Origin: JAKQEM01 sp964391185
Lineage (GTDB): Bacteria; Patescibacteriota; Gracilibacteria; Peribacterales; Peribacteraceae
Assembly (NCBI GenBank): GCA_964391185.1
Contig: CAYMIX010000004.1
Coordinates: forward strand, 1-64,000
Reading direction: 5' to 3'
DNA: 64,000 nucleotides
Below the pieces are notes generated by a model. The model was given only the letters and a program-made list of their open reading frames with translations, made no database searches and had not been told where the DNA came from. Of the stretch, positions 32,676-41,090 are shown piece by piece (positions within the stretch are counted from its first letter, which is position 1; each line of letters starts with the position of its first letter). The position numbers were made by a program, and so were the translations under genes.

Positions 32676-32707
32676 TTGTAGGGGCGTAGCATGCTACGCC
32701 CCTACAA
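32676..32707. repeat. Perfect 32-bp palindrome
   Basis: TTGTAGGGGCGTAGCA and its exact reverse complement TGCTACGCCCCTACAA abut without a spacer. A partial arm TTGTAGGGGCACG occurs at 49991. It lies between divergent genes, upstream of the HIT gene's TAGCAT box. It is either a dispersed mobile-type palindrome or an operator-like site. Confidence 0.7.
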
Positions 32708-32733
32708 ACAGATTTGTGGTAGCATGCAGGCCT

Positions 32734-33066
32734 ATGGAAACAACGATTTTTCATCGCATTATCGCCAAAGACATTCCCGCGGACATCGTGTACGAAGATG
32801 ACGAAGTTCTCGCATTCAAAGATATTCACCCAAAAGCCCCGACACATATTTTGTTTATTCCGAAAGAATTTGTCGCATCTATTGCAGATGTCACGGCAGA
32901 AACGTCACACATTCCAGGAATGATGATTCTGAAGGCGAAAGAATTTGCAGAATCAAAAGGCCTCGATGGCTATAAGCTCACGTTCCACGTGGGGAAGGGG
33001 GGAGGGCAGGAGGTGTTCTATCTGCACTTACACCTAATGAGCCAGCAGGCGCTCACAGCCCGTTAA
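32734..33066 (+). CDS. HIT-family nucleotide hydrolase/transferase
   Basis: 110 aa, HINT-like. TIFHRIIAKDIPADIVYEDD, AFKDIHPKAPTHILFIPKEF and the C-terminal FYLHLHLMS. The catalytic middle His of the HxHxH triad is kept, but the first His is Tyr (Y-L-H-L-H). TAGCAT (32720-32725) ends 8 nt before the ATG, a leaderless layout that excludes the longer frame starting at 32536. The 3' end overlaps the convergent HAD gene by 14 nt. Confidence 0.92.
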   Translation: METTIFHRIIAKDIPADIVYEDDEVLAFKDIHPKAPTHILFIPKEFVASIADVTAETSHIPGMMILKAKEFAESKGLDGYKLTFHVGKGGGQEVFYLHLHLMSQQALTAR

Positions 33067-33697
33067 GCACATCATCAGTCAGTTCATCGAAGTGCTCGAT
33101 GACGAGATCTGCCTCGCTCAAATCTTGAATGTATCCTTCTGTGTGATGCATTGCGATACATTTCATCCCAGCACCTTTTGCCGAACGTAAGCCATTTGTA
33201 GAGTCTTCGATGGCGATGCAATCTTCTGGTGCGAAGCCCATTTGTCGTGCGGCTTCTCTGTATACGGCGGGGTCTGGTTTACCAATGCCAACATCTTCAG
33301 CAGTCACTATGGGATTAAAGATATTCGTTAGATTAAATCTCTCGAGCGCAGTATCAATCCATTTGTGTCGTGAAGACGATGCGATGCCAAAGGGGATAGA
33401 GCGTTTTTGTAGTCGTTCAACGAGTTCAATTACTCCAGGTAGTGGCTTGGTCCATTCGGAATAAATACGATGTGCGAATTTTCCAATTATTTCTTGATAT
33501 TTCTCTAATGGCATCGTTAAGCCATAGTTTTGTATGAGCATCTTATAAATATCGGGCGTGCTGCGCCCCTTTAATTTCATGTCATCATCTTTGGTGAACG
33601 TCGGAACGAACTCTCGATAGACTTCTAGGGAGTGCGCATCCCAGTGGTATTCACTGTCTACAATGACGCCGTCAAAATCGAAGATAATAGCTTTCAT
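33053..33697 (-). CDS. HAD hydrolase, beta-phosphoglucomutase-like
   Basis: 214 aa. Motif I AIIFDFDGVIVDSEYHWD, helical cap with KLKGRSTPDIYKM, motif II FGIASSSRHKWID, motif III/IV GIGKPDPAVYREAARQMG and CIAIEDSTNGLRSAKGAGM. This is the beta-phosphoglucomutase/phosphatase subgroup; the substrate cannot be told. It follows rpsA on the same strand, separated only by the family-G hairpin. Confidence 0.92.
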   Translation of the reverse strand: MKAIIFDFDGVIVDSEYHWDAHSLEVYREFVPTFTKDDDMKLKGRSTPDIYKMLIQNYGLTMPLEKYQEIIGKFAHRIYSEWTKPLPGVIELVERLQKRSIPFGIASSSRHKWIDTALERFNLTNIFNPIVTAEDVGIGKPDPAVYREAARQMGFAPEDCIAIEDSTNGLRSAKGAGMKCIAMHHTEGYIQDLSEADLVIEHFDELTDDVLNGL

Positions 33698-33699
33698 AC

Positions 33700-33785
33700 G
33701 GAAGAATCAGAGGATACAGATGAAACAGAAGAATCAGAAGAGTTCCTCTTCTGAATCCTCTGCATCGTCTGATTCTTCTGAATCC
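33700..33785. repeat. Family-G inverted repeat, GAATCAGA/TCTGATTC words
   Basis: The left arm repeats GAAGAATCAGA-GGATACAGATGA-AACAGAAGAATCAGAAGAG. The right arm repeats CTCTTCTGAATCC-TCTGCATCGTCTGATTC-TTCTGAATCC. The loop is 2-4 nt and the structure sits immediately after the rpsA stop. The right-arm words also occur inside the rpsA coding sequence (33941-33980), where they encode an acidic Glu/Asp/Ser stretch. Confidence 0.75.
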
Positions 33786-35159
33786 TTATGCGGCGTAACC
33801 TGCTGCTTCAGCCTCAGCTTCGTCTTTGAAGTACACACGCTTGTCTGCCTTGATCTTCTTTCCTGCTGCAGAGTCTACTTCGTAGAACTTCTTGCCTGCA
33901 GTGGAAGCGACAAACTTTGCGCCTTCTGGGACTTCAATTGCTTCCTCTGAATCGTCTGCATCCTTTGATTCCTCTGTGTCCTTCTTCGCAGCCTTCTCAG
34001 CTTTTGCCTTTGCTTTGTCCTCTTCTTCCTGCTCGCGCTTGATGCGCTCCATTGTTTCCTTGTCGATTGGCTTAAGAGCCTTGATGGAGAGTCCAATTCT
34101 TCGTTCGTCGATATCGATATTGATCACCTGAGCTTCTACCTTCTGACCAATCGTAAGAGCTTCGGATGGGTCGTTCACTTTGTGGTGAGCGAGCTCGGAG
34201 AGGTGAACCAATCCGTTGATGTCCTTCTCGAGCTTCAGGAAGGCGCCGTAGTCTGCGAAGCGGACGACTGTGCCTGATACCTTCTTACCAACTGGGTAAC
34301 GCTCTGCAACCTCCTCCCAAGGATCCTTCGTAAGCTGCTTAATGGAGAGGCTGAGCTTGTCACCATCAACACCGATCACCTTAACAGTGACGCGGTCGCC
34401 GAGGTCAGCATATTCTGCTGGGTTCTTTACGTGGCCCCATGCGATTTCGGAGATGTGCACGAGCCCTTCGAGTCCATCGAATGTAACGAAGACACCAAAC
34501 TTCACGATGCCGGAGATCATACCTTCCTTCACATCGCCGATCTTGAGTCCTTCGAGAGTCTTTGCGCGCTCTTCAGCCATTGCTTCGCGTTCGGACACAA
34601 CGATCTTTCCTGCTTCTTCATCCATCGTCACGATCTTGACCGTGAATGTGTGGCCAACGAACTTACCAAGGCGTGTAATGATTTCAGAAGAATCTGCGTT
34701 GTTCACACGTGGATAGTTCACTGGAGCGAGCTGAGATACTGGGAGGAAGGCGCGGATACCATCGATGTTTGCGATGAGCCCACCCTTGTTTGCTTCCTGA
34801 GCGATAAATTTCATTGTCTTGTCACTGTCGATCATCTTGTGGAACTTGTCCCAAGCCTTCTTCTGGCTCGCCATACGGAGGGACATCACCACGAGTCCTT
34901 CGTCGTTTTCTTCTTCAAGAACGAGGGATGAAACCGAGTCGCCTGGGTTCAATTCCTTGAACGTGTTGAAGGAGTCACGAAGTTCGCGACCGGAGATAAT
35001 ACCCGTGGACACTCCTTTGAGGTCGACGAGCAATTTGTTCTTTCCTTTGAATACCACCGTGCCTTCGACGAGTTCGCCTGGGCGTGGGCGGAAGATTTCT
35101 GGGGATTTCTGGATCAGCTCATCCATGAGCGCCGATCCCTTTGGGATATGATTCGACAT
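33786..35159 (-). CDS. rpsA: 30S ribosomal protein S1
   Basis: 457 aa with four S1 RNA-binding repeats (about 18-90, 105-185, 205-285, 290-370): GELVEGTVVFKGKNKLLVDL, GGLIANIDGIRAFLPVSQL, EGMISGIVKFGVFVTFDG and SGTVVRFADYGAFLKLEKDI with GLVHLSELA. A charged Lys/Glu/Ala tail follows (370-430) and a short conserved end. Four domains are fewer than the six of E. coli. S1 anchors structured leaders to the 30S subunit; its role with mostly leaderless mRNAs here is an interesting question. Preceded by a full sigma-70-type promoter and a leader hairpin. Confidence 0.95.
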   Translation of the reverse strand: MSNHIPKGSALMDELIQKSPEIFRPRPGELVEGTVVFKGKNKLLVDLKGVSTGIISGRELRDSFNTFKELNPGDSVSSLVLEEENDEGLVVMSLRMASQKKAWDKFHKMIDSDKTMKFIAQEANKGGLIANIDGIRAFLPVSQLAPVNYPRVNNADSSEIITRLGKFVGHTFTVKIVTMDEEAGKIVVSEREAMAEERAKTLEGLKIGDVKEGMISGIVKFGVFVTFDGLEGLVHISEIAWGHVKNPAEYADLGDRVTVKVIGVDGDKLSLSIKQLTKDPWEEVAERYPVGKKVSGTVVRFADYGAFLKLEKDINGLVHLSELAHHKVNDPSEALTIGQKVEAQVINIDIDERRIGLSIKALKPIDKETMERIKREQEEEDKAKAKAEKAAKKDTEESKDADDSEEAIEVPEGAKFVASTAGKKFYEVDSAAGKKIKADKRVYFKDEAEAEAAGYAA

Positions 35160-35183
35160 AAAAATACGAGGTGCAAGCGGGAA

Positions 35184-35266
35184 GAATAAAGGTGCTTTAT
35201 GGGTACCCCTGCACGAGCAGTACCGGAAAGCGCCGTTATTATTGCTTCTGATAGCGGAAATGTCAA
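35184..35266 (-). promoter_or_regulatory. rpsA promoter and leader hairpin
   Basis: TTGACA (35261-35266), 17 nt, AATAAT (35238-35243) on the minus strand. The transcript would carry about 70 nt of leader, including GGTA-CTGC-TCGT-GCAG-GGG-TACC, a hairpin that could serve S1 autoregulation. This leader contrasts with the leaderless neighbours. Confidence 0.55.
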
Positions 35267-35279
35267 ATATCCTGGACGG

Positions 35280-35419
35280 AGCTTTTAGGTGTCAGGTGTT
35301 GGCTTTCAGCTTCTTTACCGGAATGTGTTTTTAATAGGATGTAACGGTTGATTTATGCATGCCTATAAAACAATTTCCTTCTGGAAGCTGAAACCTAAAA
35401 GCCAACAACTAAAAGCTTA
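35280..35419. repeat. Family-A inverted repeat between rpsA and the VirB4-like gene
   Basis: The left arm (35280-35313) reads AGCTTTTAGGTGTCAGG and TGTTGGCTTTCAGCTTC. The right arm (35384-35419) reads GAAGCTGAAACCTAAAAGCC and AACAACTAAAAGCTTA. The spacer is about 70 nt. The right arm supplies the stop codon of the 35417-36136 gene, just as the arm at 34-69 does for glyA. Confidence 0.7.
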
Positions 35420-36136
35420 TAAATCACCCTTCTCCAAATTCAACGCATCCAAATCCTTCGGCAGCTTCTGGTTCTGTGACGTCTTAGGGTTATAGATCTG
35501 ATAAAAGAGCTCGATAAGCTCACGCGTATTCAGGCGTTTCGCGTGCAATCCCACATTGACGAGGCCTGAGCTCACCACTTCCACTCGTTCGGCGAGCTGC
35601 TTACTACTTTGGGCGAAGTCTTTGTTACGGCTATTGGCCTTAGAAGCACTGTCATCTGGGTGCAACCAATCGAAGAACTGTTCCAACGTAGTCTTTTTGC
35701 GCATGGCCCAGTCGACCGGAATAATCACGTAGAAACGCTTCTGCATAATGTCTGCGACTTCAATGAGCTTCTCCATGAAGTTTGCATATGCGAGTGTCTG
35801 GTTTTTTAAGAGTTCATTCTGATGTTTTTCGCCGACGACGCGAACGTTTGCCAAGTAGTCATCGATATTTGTGCGTGTAGAACGAACGACGATCTGCAAC
35901 GGGAAGGTGATTGTGTTCACGAATGATCCGTAACCCGCGATAATTCCTTGCTGTTCCGTTTCGCTCTTGAGGTTAAAGTTCAATGCTTCCACCGCGAGCA
36001 CTGCGCGGATGCCACCGTTCTTTAACATCACGGTGTCATTGCGGATTTCCGCAATCGGGAGGAATCGCTGTGTGGAGGCCGCGGTGCCTGCTGCACGCTT
36101 ACGAACCGTATCCGGTGCTGAAGGGTCTTTTGTCAT
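35417..36136 (-). CDS. VirB4/TraC-like N-terminal domain protein
   Basis: 239 aa. RFLPIAEIRNDTVMLKNGGI, RAVLAVEALNFNLKSETEQQ, FVNTITFPLQIVVRSTRTNI, QKRFYVIIPVDWAMRKKT and LNTRELIELFYQIYNPKTS form the N-terminal region typical of TraC/VirB4-like type IV secretion proteins in CPR genomes. The ATPase half (Walker motifs) is absent and not encoded next door, so the protein is either a stand-alone module or half of a split ATPase. It lies 3 nt after the PrgI gene in an operon. Confidence 0.82.
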   Translation of the reverse strand: MTKDPSAPDTVRKRAAGTAASTQRFLPIAEIRNDTVMLKNGGIRAVLAVEALNFNLKSETEQQGIIAGYGSFVNTITFPLQIVVRSTRTNIDDYLANVRVVGEKHQNELLKNQTLAYANFMEKLIEVADIMQKRFYVIIPVDWAMRKKTTLEQFFDWLHPDDSASKANSRNKDFAQSSKQLAERVEVVSSGLVNVGLHAKRLNTRELIELFYQIYNPKTSQNQKLPKDLDALNLEKGDL

Positions 36137-36139
36137 GGG

Positions 36140-36754
36140 TTAGGCGTGCGGGGAAAGGTCGCGGAAGATGGAGCTCGTTGCGTTCTGCGGTGGTACGGCG
36201 ATTGTATCTGTGGATGCCGTATCGGAGAGCGGATTTGCCGAGATACGCGCGCGATTCACCGGCAATATTGCAGAATCATCTTCGTCGTCGGTGAGTGTTG
36301 CTGGAGCAGGTTCTTCTTCTGATTTCTGAGAGTCGAGAACGGTGGTAATCTCATCGATGGTGTGTGTTTCTTTATGGTTTGCTGCAGTTGAGGCTTCTTT
36401 GGCATCCTTTGCTGGAGCGGTTGTCACATGAATGTTTATTTCGAGTCCGCGACGTGGAGTCCATGTGCGCGTGCTTGGTTTGTTCACACGTTCAAGTGCG
36501 AGCAAACACAAACGGAACATGCTGAGGTCATTGATCTTCACGAATGCAAACATGAATGAAAGCGCACCCGGTACCCATGCCATGATGGTGACTGGTAGGG
36601 GAACGGCGCCGTAACTCTTGAGCAATACGGAATACAACGCGTAGCTGAATCCACAGCCAATAGCGACCGTAATGATCTGCTTAAGCGTCAGAGGGCCGAC
36701 GACGCGGTCCTCAATGTAGACGTTCTGCGGGATTTTGATGGGGTCGATTGGCAT
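36140..36754 (-). CDS. PrgI-family membrane protein
   Basis: 204 aa. PIDPIKIPQNVYIEDRVVGP and LTLKQIITVAIGCGFSYALY are the PrgI signature. Two membrane helices (about 28-48, 55-75) follow, then a short FVKINDLSMFRLCLLALE segment and a long acidic Ala/Thr/Glu/Asp-rich cytoplasmic tail. PrgI accompanies VirB4-like ATPases in type IV secretion/conjugation clusters of Gram-positive and CPR bacteria. The frame is open to 36871, but the family N-terminus fixes 36754. Confidence 0.88.
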   Translation of the reverse strand: MPIDPIKIPQNVYIEDRVVGPLTLKQIITVAIGCGFSYALYSVLLKSYGAVPLPVTIMAWVPGALSFMFAFVKINDLSMFRLCLLALERVNKPSTRTWTPRRGLEINIHVTTAPAKDAKEASTAANHKETHTIDEITTVLDSQKSEEEPAPATLTDDEDDSAILPVNRARISANPLSDTASTDTIAVPPQNATSSIFRDLSPHA

Positions 36755-36778
36755 ATGTGTGTGAGCTTCTGAGCTATC

Positions 36779-36930
36779 AAGCTTTTGGCTTTCAGCTTCT
36801 AGAAGGAATCCCTTTATTATATCAGAAAAACCTTCCCTGTACCATCGTCTGGATGAGCCAATAAAGTACATATAACAACGAGAAAAGGAGAACTGAGTAT
36901 TCTCAATTCTCCATTCTCAATTTTCAATTA
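36779..36930. repeat. Family-A single arm and family-D AT-rich words upstream of PrgI
   Basis: AAGCTTTTGGCTTTCAGCTTC (36779-36799) is one family-A arm without a visible partner. GAGAACTGAGTATTCTCAATT and CTCCATTCTCAATTTTCAATT (about 36889-36930) form overlapping short palindromes directly at the clpC 3' end. Related words occur in reverse complement at 1340-1365. Confidence 0.5.
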
Positions 36931-36931
36931 T

Positions 36932-39526
36932 TTAGCCCACTTCCACTTCTTCCACTTTCTCCATCTTCGCTTCTTTGGCTTCGCCATGGAGAAGCTCGAG
37001 GGTTTCATCATTTTTACGGACTACTTTGATGATGTCGCCTTCGTGGAACACGCCTTTGAGGATATGTTCTGCGATTTCATCTTCAATCTTTTCTTGAATG
37101 ACGCGTCGTACTGGGCGTGCGCCGTACTCAGGATCGAAGCCAACGGTTGCGAGTACATTGATGGCTTTCTGATCGATCACGAGTGTGTAGCCTTGCTCCT
37201 TCAGGCGTGTCTGCAGTTGGTCGATCTGGTGCTTTACGATCTTGCGGATATGTTGCTGGTTCAAAGCATTGAAGACGATCACGTGGTCGATACGGTTGAT
37301 GAACTCTGGGCGCATGTTTTCTTTGAGTTCAGCAATGACCTCCTGGCGCTTTGCTTCGTATTCCGTTTCTTCACGTGTTGCTTCTTCCTCAAGTTTGAAT
37401 CCGATTTTTGCCGCTTGCTTCGTCAGCTTTTCGGCTCCGATGTTGCTCGTCATCACGATGATCGTGTTGCGGAAGTCGACGACTTTTCCTTGTCCATCAG
37501 TCAACGTTCCATCTTCCATAATCTGGAGGAGGAGGTTGAAGAATTCAGGGTGAGCCTTTTCCACTTCATCGAAGAGCACAACCGAGTATGGCTTGCGGCG
37601 AACTTGCTCTGTGAGTTGCCCTCCTTCTTCGTAGCCAACGTAACCAGCAGTTGTACCGATGAGACGGGAAACGTTGTGGCGTTCCATAAACTCCGACATG
37701 TCGATTTTGATGAGCGCATCTTCACGGTGGAAGACTTCGCGCGCGAGCGTGCGGACAAGCTCTGTCTTGCCAACTCCTGTTGGGCCGAGGAAGAGGAACG
37801 ATCCGATTGGGCGCTTGGTGTCGCCAATGCCGACGCGTGAGCGGCGAATGGCACGGGCAACTTTGTGGATTGCTTCATCCTGTCCGATGACACTCTGGCG
37901 CAACACATTCTCGAGTGTTGCGAGGCGCTTCGCTTCTGGCTTGAGGAGTTTCGTCACAGGTACACCCGTCATGCGAGCGATCACTGTTGCGATGTCATCG
38001 GCGTTGATGCTTACCGGCGTGCGCTTGTCACCGTCTGCGGATGCAAGCATAGCATCACGTTTTTCCTTCAGTTCTTGCTGTTCCTGCTTCAGGCGAAGAG
38101 CAAGATGGTACTTCTGGTCTTTCACGGCTTCCTGCTGCTTCGTAGCGAGTTTTTGGAGGGTATCTTCGAGTTCCTGGAGCTCTGGGGAAAGGCGAGCGTG
38201 CTGGAGGCTTTTGCCTGCAGCTGCTTCATCCATGACGTCGATCGCTTTATCTGGCAAGAAGCGTTCCGTCAGATAACGGTCACCCATGGTGACAGCAGCT
38301 TCGATTGCATCATCACCAATCGAAATATGGTGGAACTGTTCGAAGGATTGCTTAAGACCTTGAAGAATGCTGATGGAATCAGCGATGGTTGGCTCTTCTA
38401 CTTGGACAGGCTGGAAGCGACGTTCCAATGCGCGATCTTTTTCCACCGTGCGGTATTCAGCGAGTGTTGTGGCGCCGATTACCTGGAGTGTTGCGCGGCT
38501 CAGCGCTGGCTTGAGGATGTTCGCTGCATCGAGTGAACCTTCGGCGGAACCTGCACCGACGACGGTATGAATTTCATCGATAAAGAGAATAATCTGACGG
38601 TCGCTTTGTGTTGCTTCTTTAATAATATCTTCGAAACGCTGTTCAAACTCACCGCGGTACTTGGTACCTGCGACAACAGAGCCAAGATTGAGCACGAGCA
38701 CGCGTTTGTTCTTGAGCGCATCAGGAACTTTTCCAGTAGCAATGCGCTGTGCGAGACCTTCAACAATCGCTGTTTTACCAACGCCAGGTTCACCAATGAG
38801 TACGGGGTTGTTCTTGGTTTTGCGGTTCAAAATGTGTATCACGCGTTCGATTTCCGGATCGCGTCCAATAATGGGGTCGATCTTATTTTCCTTTGCCTTC
38901 GCGACAAGGTCGTCGGTGAAGTAGTCGAGCGCAGGTGTTTTGCTGTTGCCGTCGGCGCGCTTCTTCTTGAGCCCCTCTGGTTCCGTTGTGCCGCCCTGTT
39001 GTAATCCGGAAATAGCACCTTGGAGTCCATGGAAGAATGCTTCCAATGACTGTTCTACGTTCCTATTCTGCTGACGGAACTGGCTGATTTGTCCAAACAT
39101 TTCTTCGATGTGCACTTTCAAATCAGCAGGATCAACCTGCATGTTCTCCAGTAAGATTGTTCCCGCATTCTTTCCATTGGAAACAAGTGCGTAGAGGAGG
39201 TGCTCTGTGCCAACATTCGCGTGTCGGAATTTGTGAGCAGTCACAACCGCTTGTTCTATCACCGTATGAAGGAAGGTGGAAAGTCCATGCTTCACATGTT
39301 TTCCTTCGATATTTGCTGTCTTGCTCGCTTTGAGCAAAATACGCACGTTTTCAAGTGTGACGCCTGCACCGGTGAAGATCGAAAAAGCCAATGATTTAGG
39401 AATGCTGAGCAAGCCCAGGAGCAAATGCTCCGAGCCAATGTATTGGCTCTGCATTGTTTTCGCTTCTTGCTCTGCAATCTGCAGGGCGAGCTTAGCATTA
39501 GGTGTGAAACGGTCGAACGGATGCAT
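36932..39526 (-). CDS. clpC: ATP-dependent Clp protease ATP-binding subunit ClpC
   Basis: 864-aa Hsp100 unfoldase. Two N-terminal Clp repeats (1-150), D1 with GEPGVGKTAIVEGLAQRI and FIDEIHTVVGAGS, a short coiled middle domain (about 415-475), D2 with FLGPTGVGKTELVRTLA and VLFDEVEKAHPE, and the ClpP-docking loop KIGFKLEEE. The IGF loop and short middle domain argue for ClpC rather than ClpB. It feeds substrates to ClpP (not in the window). A CIRCE-like operator upstream suggests HrcA heat-shock control. Confidence 0.95.
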   Translation of the reverse strand: MHPFDRFTPNAKLALQIAEQEAKTMQSQYIGSEHLLLGLLSIPKSLAFSIFTGAGVTLENVRILLKASKTANIEGKHVKHGLSTFLHTVIEQAVVTAHKFRHANVGTEHLLYALVSNGKNAGTILLENMQVDPADLKVHIEEMFGQISQFRQQNRNVEQSLEAFFHGLQGAISGLQQGGTTEPEGLKKKRADGNSKTPALDYFTDDLVAKAKENKIDPIIGRDPEIERVIHILNRKTKNNPVLIGEPGVGKTAIVEGLAQRIATGKVPDALKNKRVLVLNLGSVVAGTKYRGEFEQRFEDIIKEATQSDRQIILFIDEIHTVVGAGSAEGSLDAANILKPALSRATLQVIGATTLAEYRTVEKDRALERRFQPVQVEEPTIADSISILQGLKQSFEQFHHISIGDDAIEAAVTMGDRYLTERFLPDKAIDVMDEAAAGKSLQHARLSPELQELEDTLQKLATKQQEAVKDQKYHLALRLKQEQQELKEKRDAMLASADGDKRTPVSINADDIATVIARMTGVPVTKLLKPEAKRLATLENVLRQSVIGQDEAIHKVARAIRRSRVGIGDTKRPIGSFLFLGPTGVGKTELVRTLAREVFHREDALIKIDMSEFMERHNVSRLIGTTAGYVGYEEGGQLTEQVRRKPYSVVLFDEVEKAHPEFFNLLLQIMEDGTLTDGQGKVVDFRNTIIVMTSNIGAEKLTKQAAKIGFKLEEEATREETEYEAKRQEVIAELKENMRPEFINRIDHVIVFNALNQQHIRKIVKHQIDQLQTRLKEQGYTLVIDQKAINVLATVGFDPEYGARPVRRVIQEKIEDEIAEHILKGVFHEGDIIKVVRKNDETLELLHGEAKEAKMEKVEEVEVG

Positions 39527-39584
39527 ATAAGTGAGAAGAGAGAAGAGGAGCCTGTTCTATACCGGAGCGTTGCGTGGTATAGAG

Positions 39585-39611
39585 TTGTCACTCTCTCGGC
39601 GAGAGTGATAA
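39585..39611. promoter_or_regulatory. CIRCE-like HrcA operator upstream of clpC
   Basis: TTGTCACTC-N9-GAGTGATAA against the CIRCE consensus TTAGCACTC-N9-GAGTGCTAA: 7/9 and 8/9 matches with the exact 9-nt spacer. It lies about 60 nt upstream of the clpC ATG, next to TATACC/TATAGA boxes on the minus strand. The rest of 39612-39800 holds no gene that I can support. Confidence 0.72.
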
Positions 39612-39800
39612 TTGAACGGTAGTTCTTGGCACTTTATCACGAATAGAGTAGTTTTGGGAAGTATGCGGCACGAAAAAACGTGGTGAAGTTGAGATCTGTC
39701 CAGTTATCTGTACATCCTGCGAGTAACTATCCTGTTTATCCCCTCTATGCCGTCTATACCGTTGTGCGATAGTCATAGATAGGAAAATTGTACGTAACTA

Positions 39801-41084
39801 TCATGGCTTCTTTATCATTCTCCAATCGTCTAGGAAGACTGCGACAATCGTTGTCACGGGCACAGCAATAAGCAGACCAAGAATGGGGTGAATGACCTGC
39901 GGGAAGCTTAATCCCATGAGCATCGCAAGGATAATTGCGATAGGGGAAAGCCCGACAGCGCGCTTCATAATGAGTGGTACGAGCAGATTATTTTCACACC
40001 ATTGAATAACGTAGTACACCCCGGCAACGATTGCTGCCCATATCATTCCGCCCTCTGTAAGCGCGATAAGCACCGATGGTACAGCGGCAATAAAAGGCCC
40101 GATGTATGGAATGAACTCTGTGAATGCTGCGAGCACGGCGAGTGTCGCGGCGTATGGAATCTTCAATATGGTGAGAGCGACGAAGACGAGAGAGCCGATC
40201 GCAAGGCCGAGCAGCAATTGTCCGCGTGCCCACTGGCCGATCTTCTGATGAATTGCTTCCGTTTTTATATCGATATATGCCCGGTACTTCGCAGAGAAGA
40301 AGCTGCGGGCCCACAGCCGAAGATGTTCTTTTTCTATCTGGATAAAGAATGCGAGGACGAGCACTACCACAAACTTCACAACAAAGTTTCCGACAGATCC
40401 GGCGACGCGTGTGGCAAAGAGCACGGAGCCTTGGGCGAATGACGACATGCTCTGTCCGAAGATCTGCAACGCATCAGTAAATTTATAAATCGACATGTTT
40501 TCTAATGTCACTTTCGCAAGTTCCGTCAGTCGTAGGTTTACATCTGCTGTGAGCAACGGAAGAGAAATGCGTGGATTTAAAAGAAATGCATCCACGGTGT
40601 CTTTTATCAATACGGCGATTTGCTGTAGCTGCTGCGCAATAATTGGAATGAGAGAGACAAGTAGGAAGAGGACGATGAACAGCCCCAAAAAATAGAACAA
40701 CAATATCGCAATACCACGAGGAAACCCCATTCGTTCAAGCCAGCGCACACCAGGGTCGATGACCGCTGCAGCGAAGAATGACAATAGTAAGAGGATGATC
40801 GTGTTATGAAGGGTGATGGCCACCCATGCAGCAACACTAATCGCGAGAATGAGAAGTGTTGATTGTGTGACGCTCACGAGCGAAAAACGAATCGTCACAT
40901 CATTCTCATGGGCATTCGCTGGGAGGTCAGCTCCTTCGGTCGTGGAATTCTCACGACGTTTTATTTCGGCTGCACGAAGTAATAAGCTCTGTGCTTTTTT
41001 TCCAAGAATACGAAAAGAAGTGAAGGCTTCCGCCGTTTTGTTTTTTGCATTCTCTTTGGTGAAAACAGATTTTTTTCGGGCCAT
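39801..41084 (-). CDS. AI-2E family transporter (PerM-like)
   Basis: 427-aa polytopic membrane protein. About 60 hydrophilic N-terminal residues, then paired helices (STLLILAISVAAWVAITL, IILLLLSFFAAAVIDPGV), RMGFPRGIAILLFYFLG, a soluble insertion, and the C-terminal block with GQLLLGLAIGSLVFVALTIL, FTEFIPYIGPFIAAVPSVL, NNLLVPLIMKRAVGLSPIAI and HPILGLLIAVPVTTIVAVFL. The family exports AI-2 or acts as an antiporter; the substrate is unknown here. Upstream lies a pilin-like gene. Confidence 0.92.
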   Translation of the reverse strand: MARKKSVFTKENAKNKTAEAFTSFRILGKKAQSLLLRAAEIKRRENSTTEGADLPANAHENDVTIRFSLVSVTQSTLLILAISVAAWVAITLHNTIILLLLSFFAAAVIDPGVRWLERMGFPRGIAILLFYFLGLFIVLFLLVSLIPIIAQQLQQIAVLIKDTVDAFLLNPRISLPLLTADVNLRLTELAKVTLENMSIYKFTDALQIFGQSMSSFAQGSVLFATRVAGSVGNFVVKFVVVLVLAFFIQIEKEHLRLWARSFFSAKYRAYIDIKTEAIHQKIGQWARGQLLLGLAIGSLVFVALTILKIPYAATLAVLAAFTEFIPYIGPFIAAVPSVLIALTEGGMIWAAIVAGVYYVIQWCENNLLVPLIMKRAVGLSPIAIILAMLMGLSFPQVIHPILGLLIAVPVTTIVAVFLDDWRMIKKP

Positions 41085-41090
41085 ACATTC

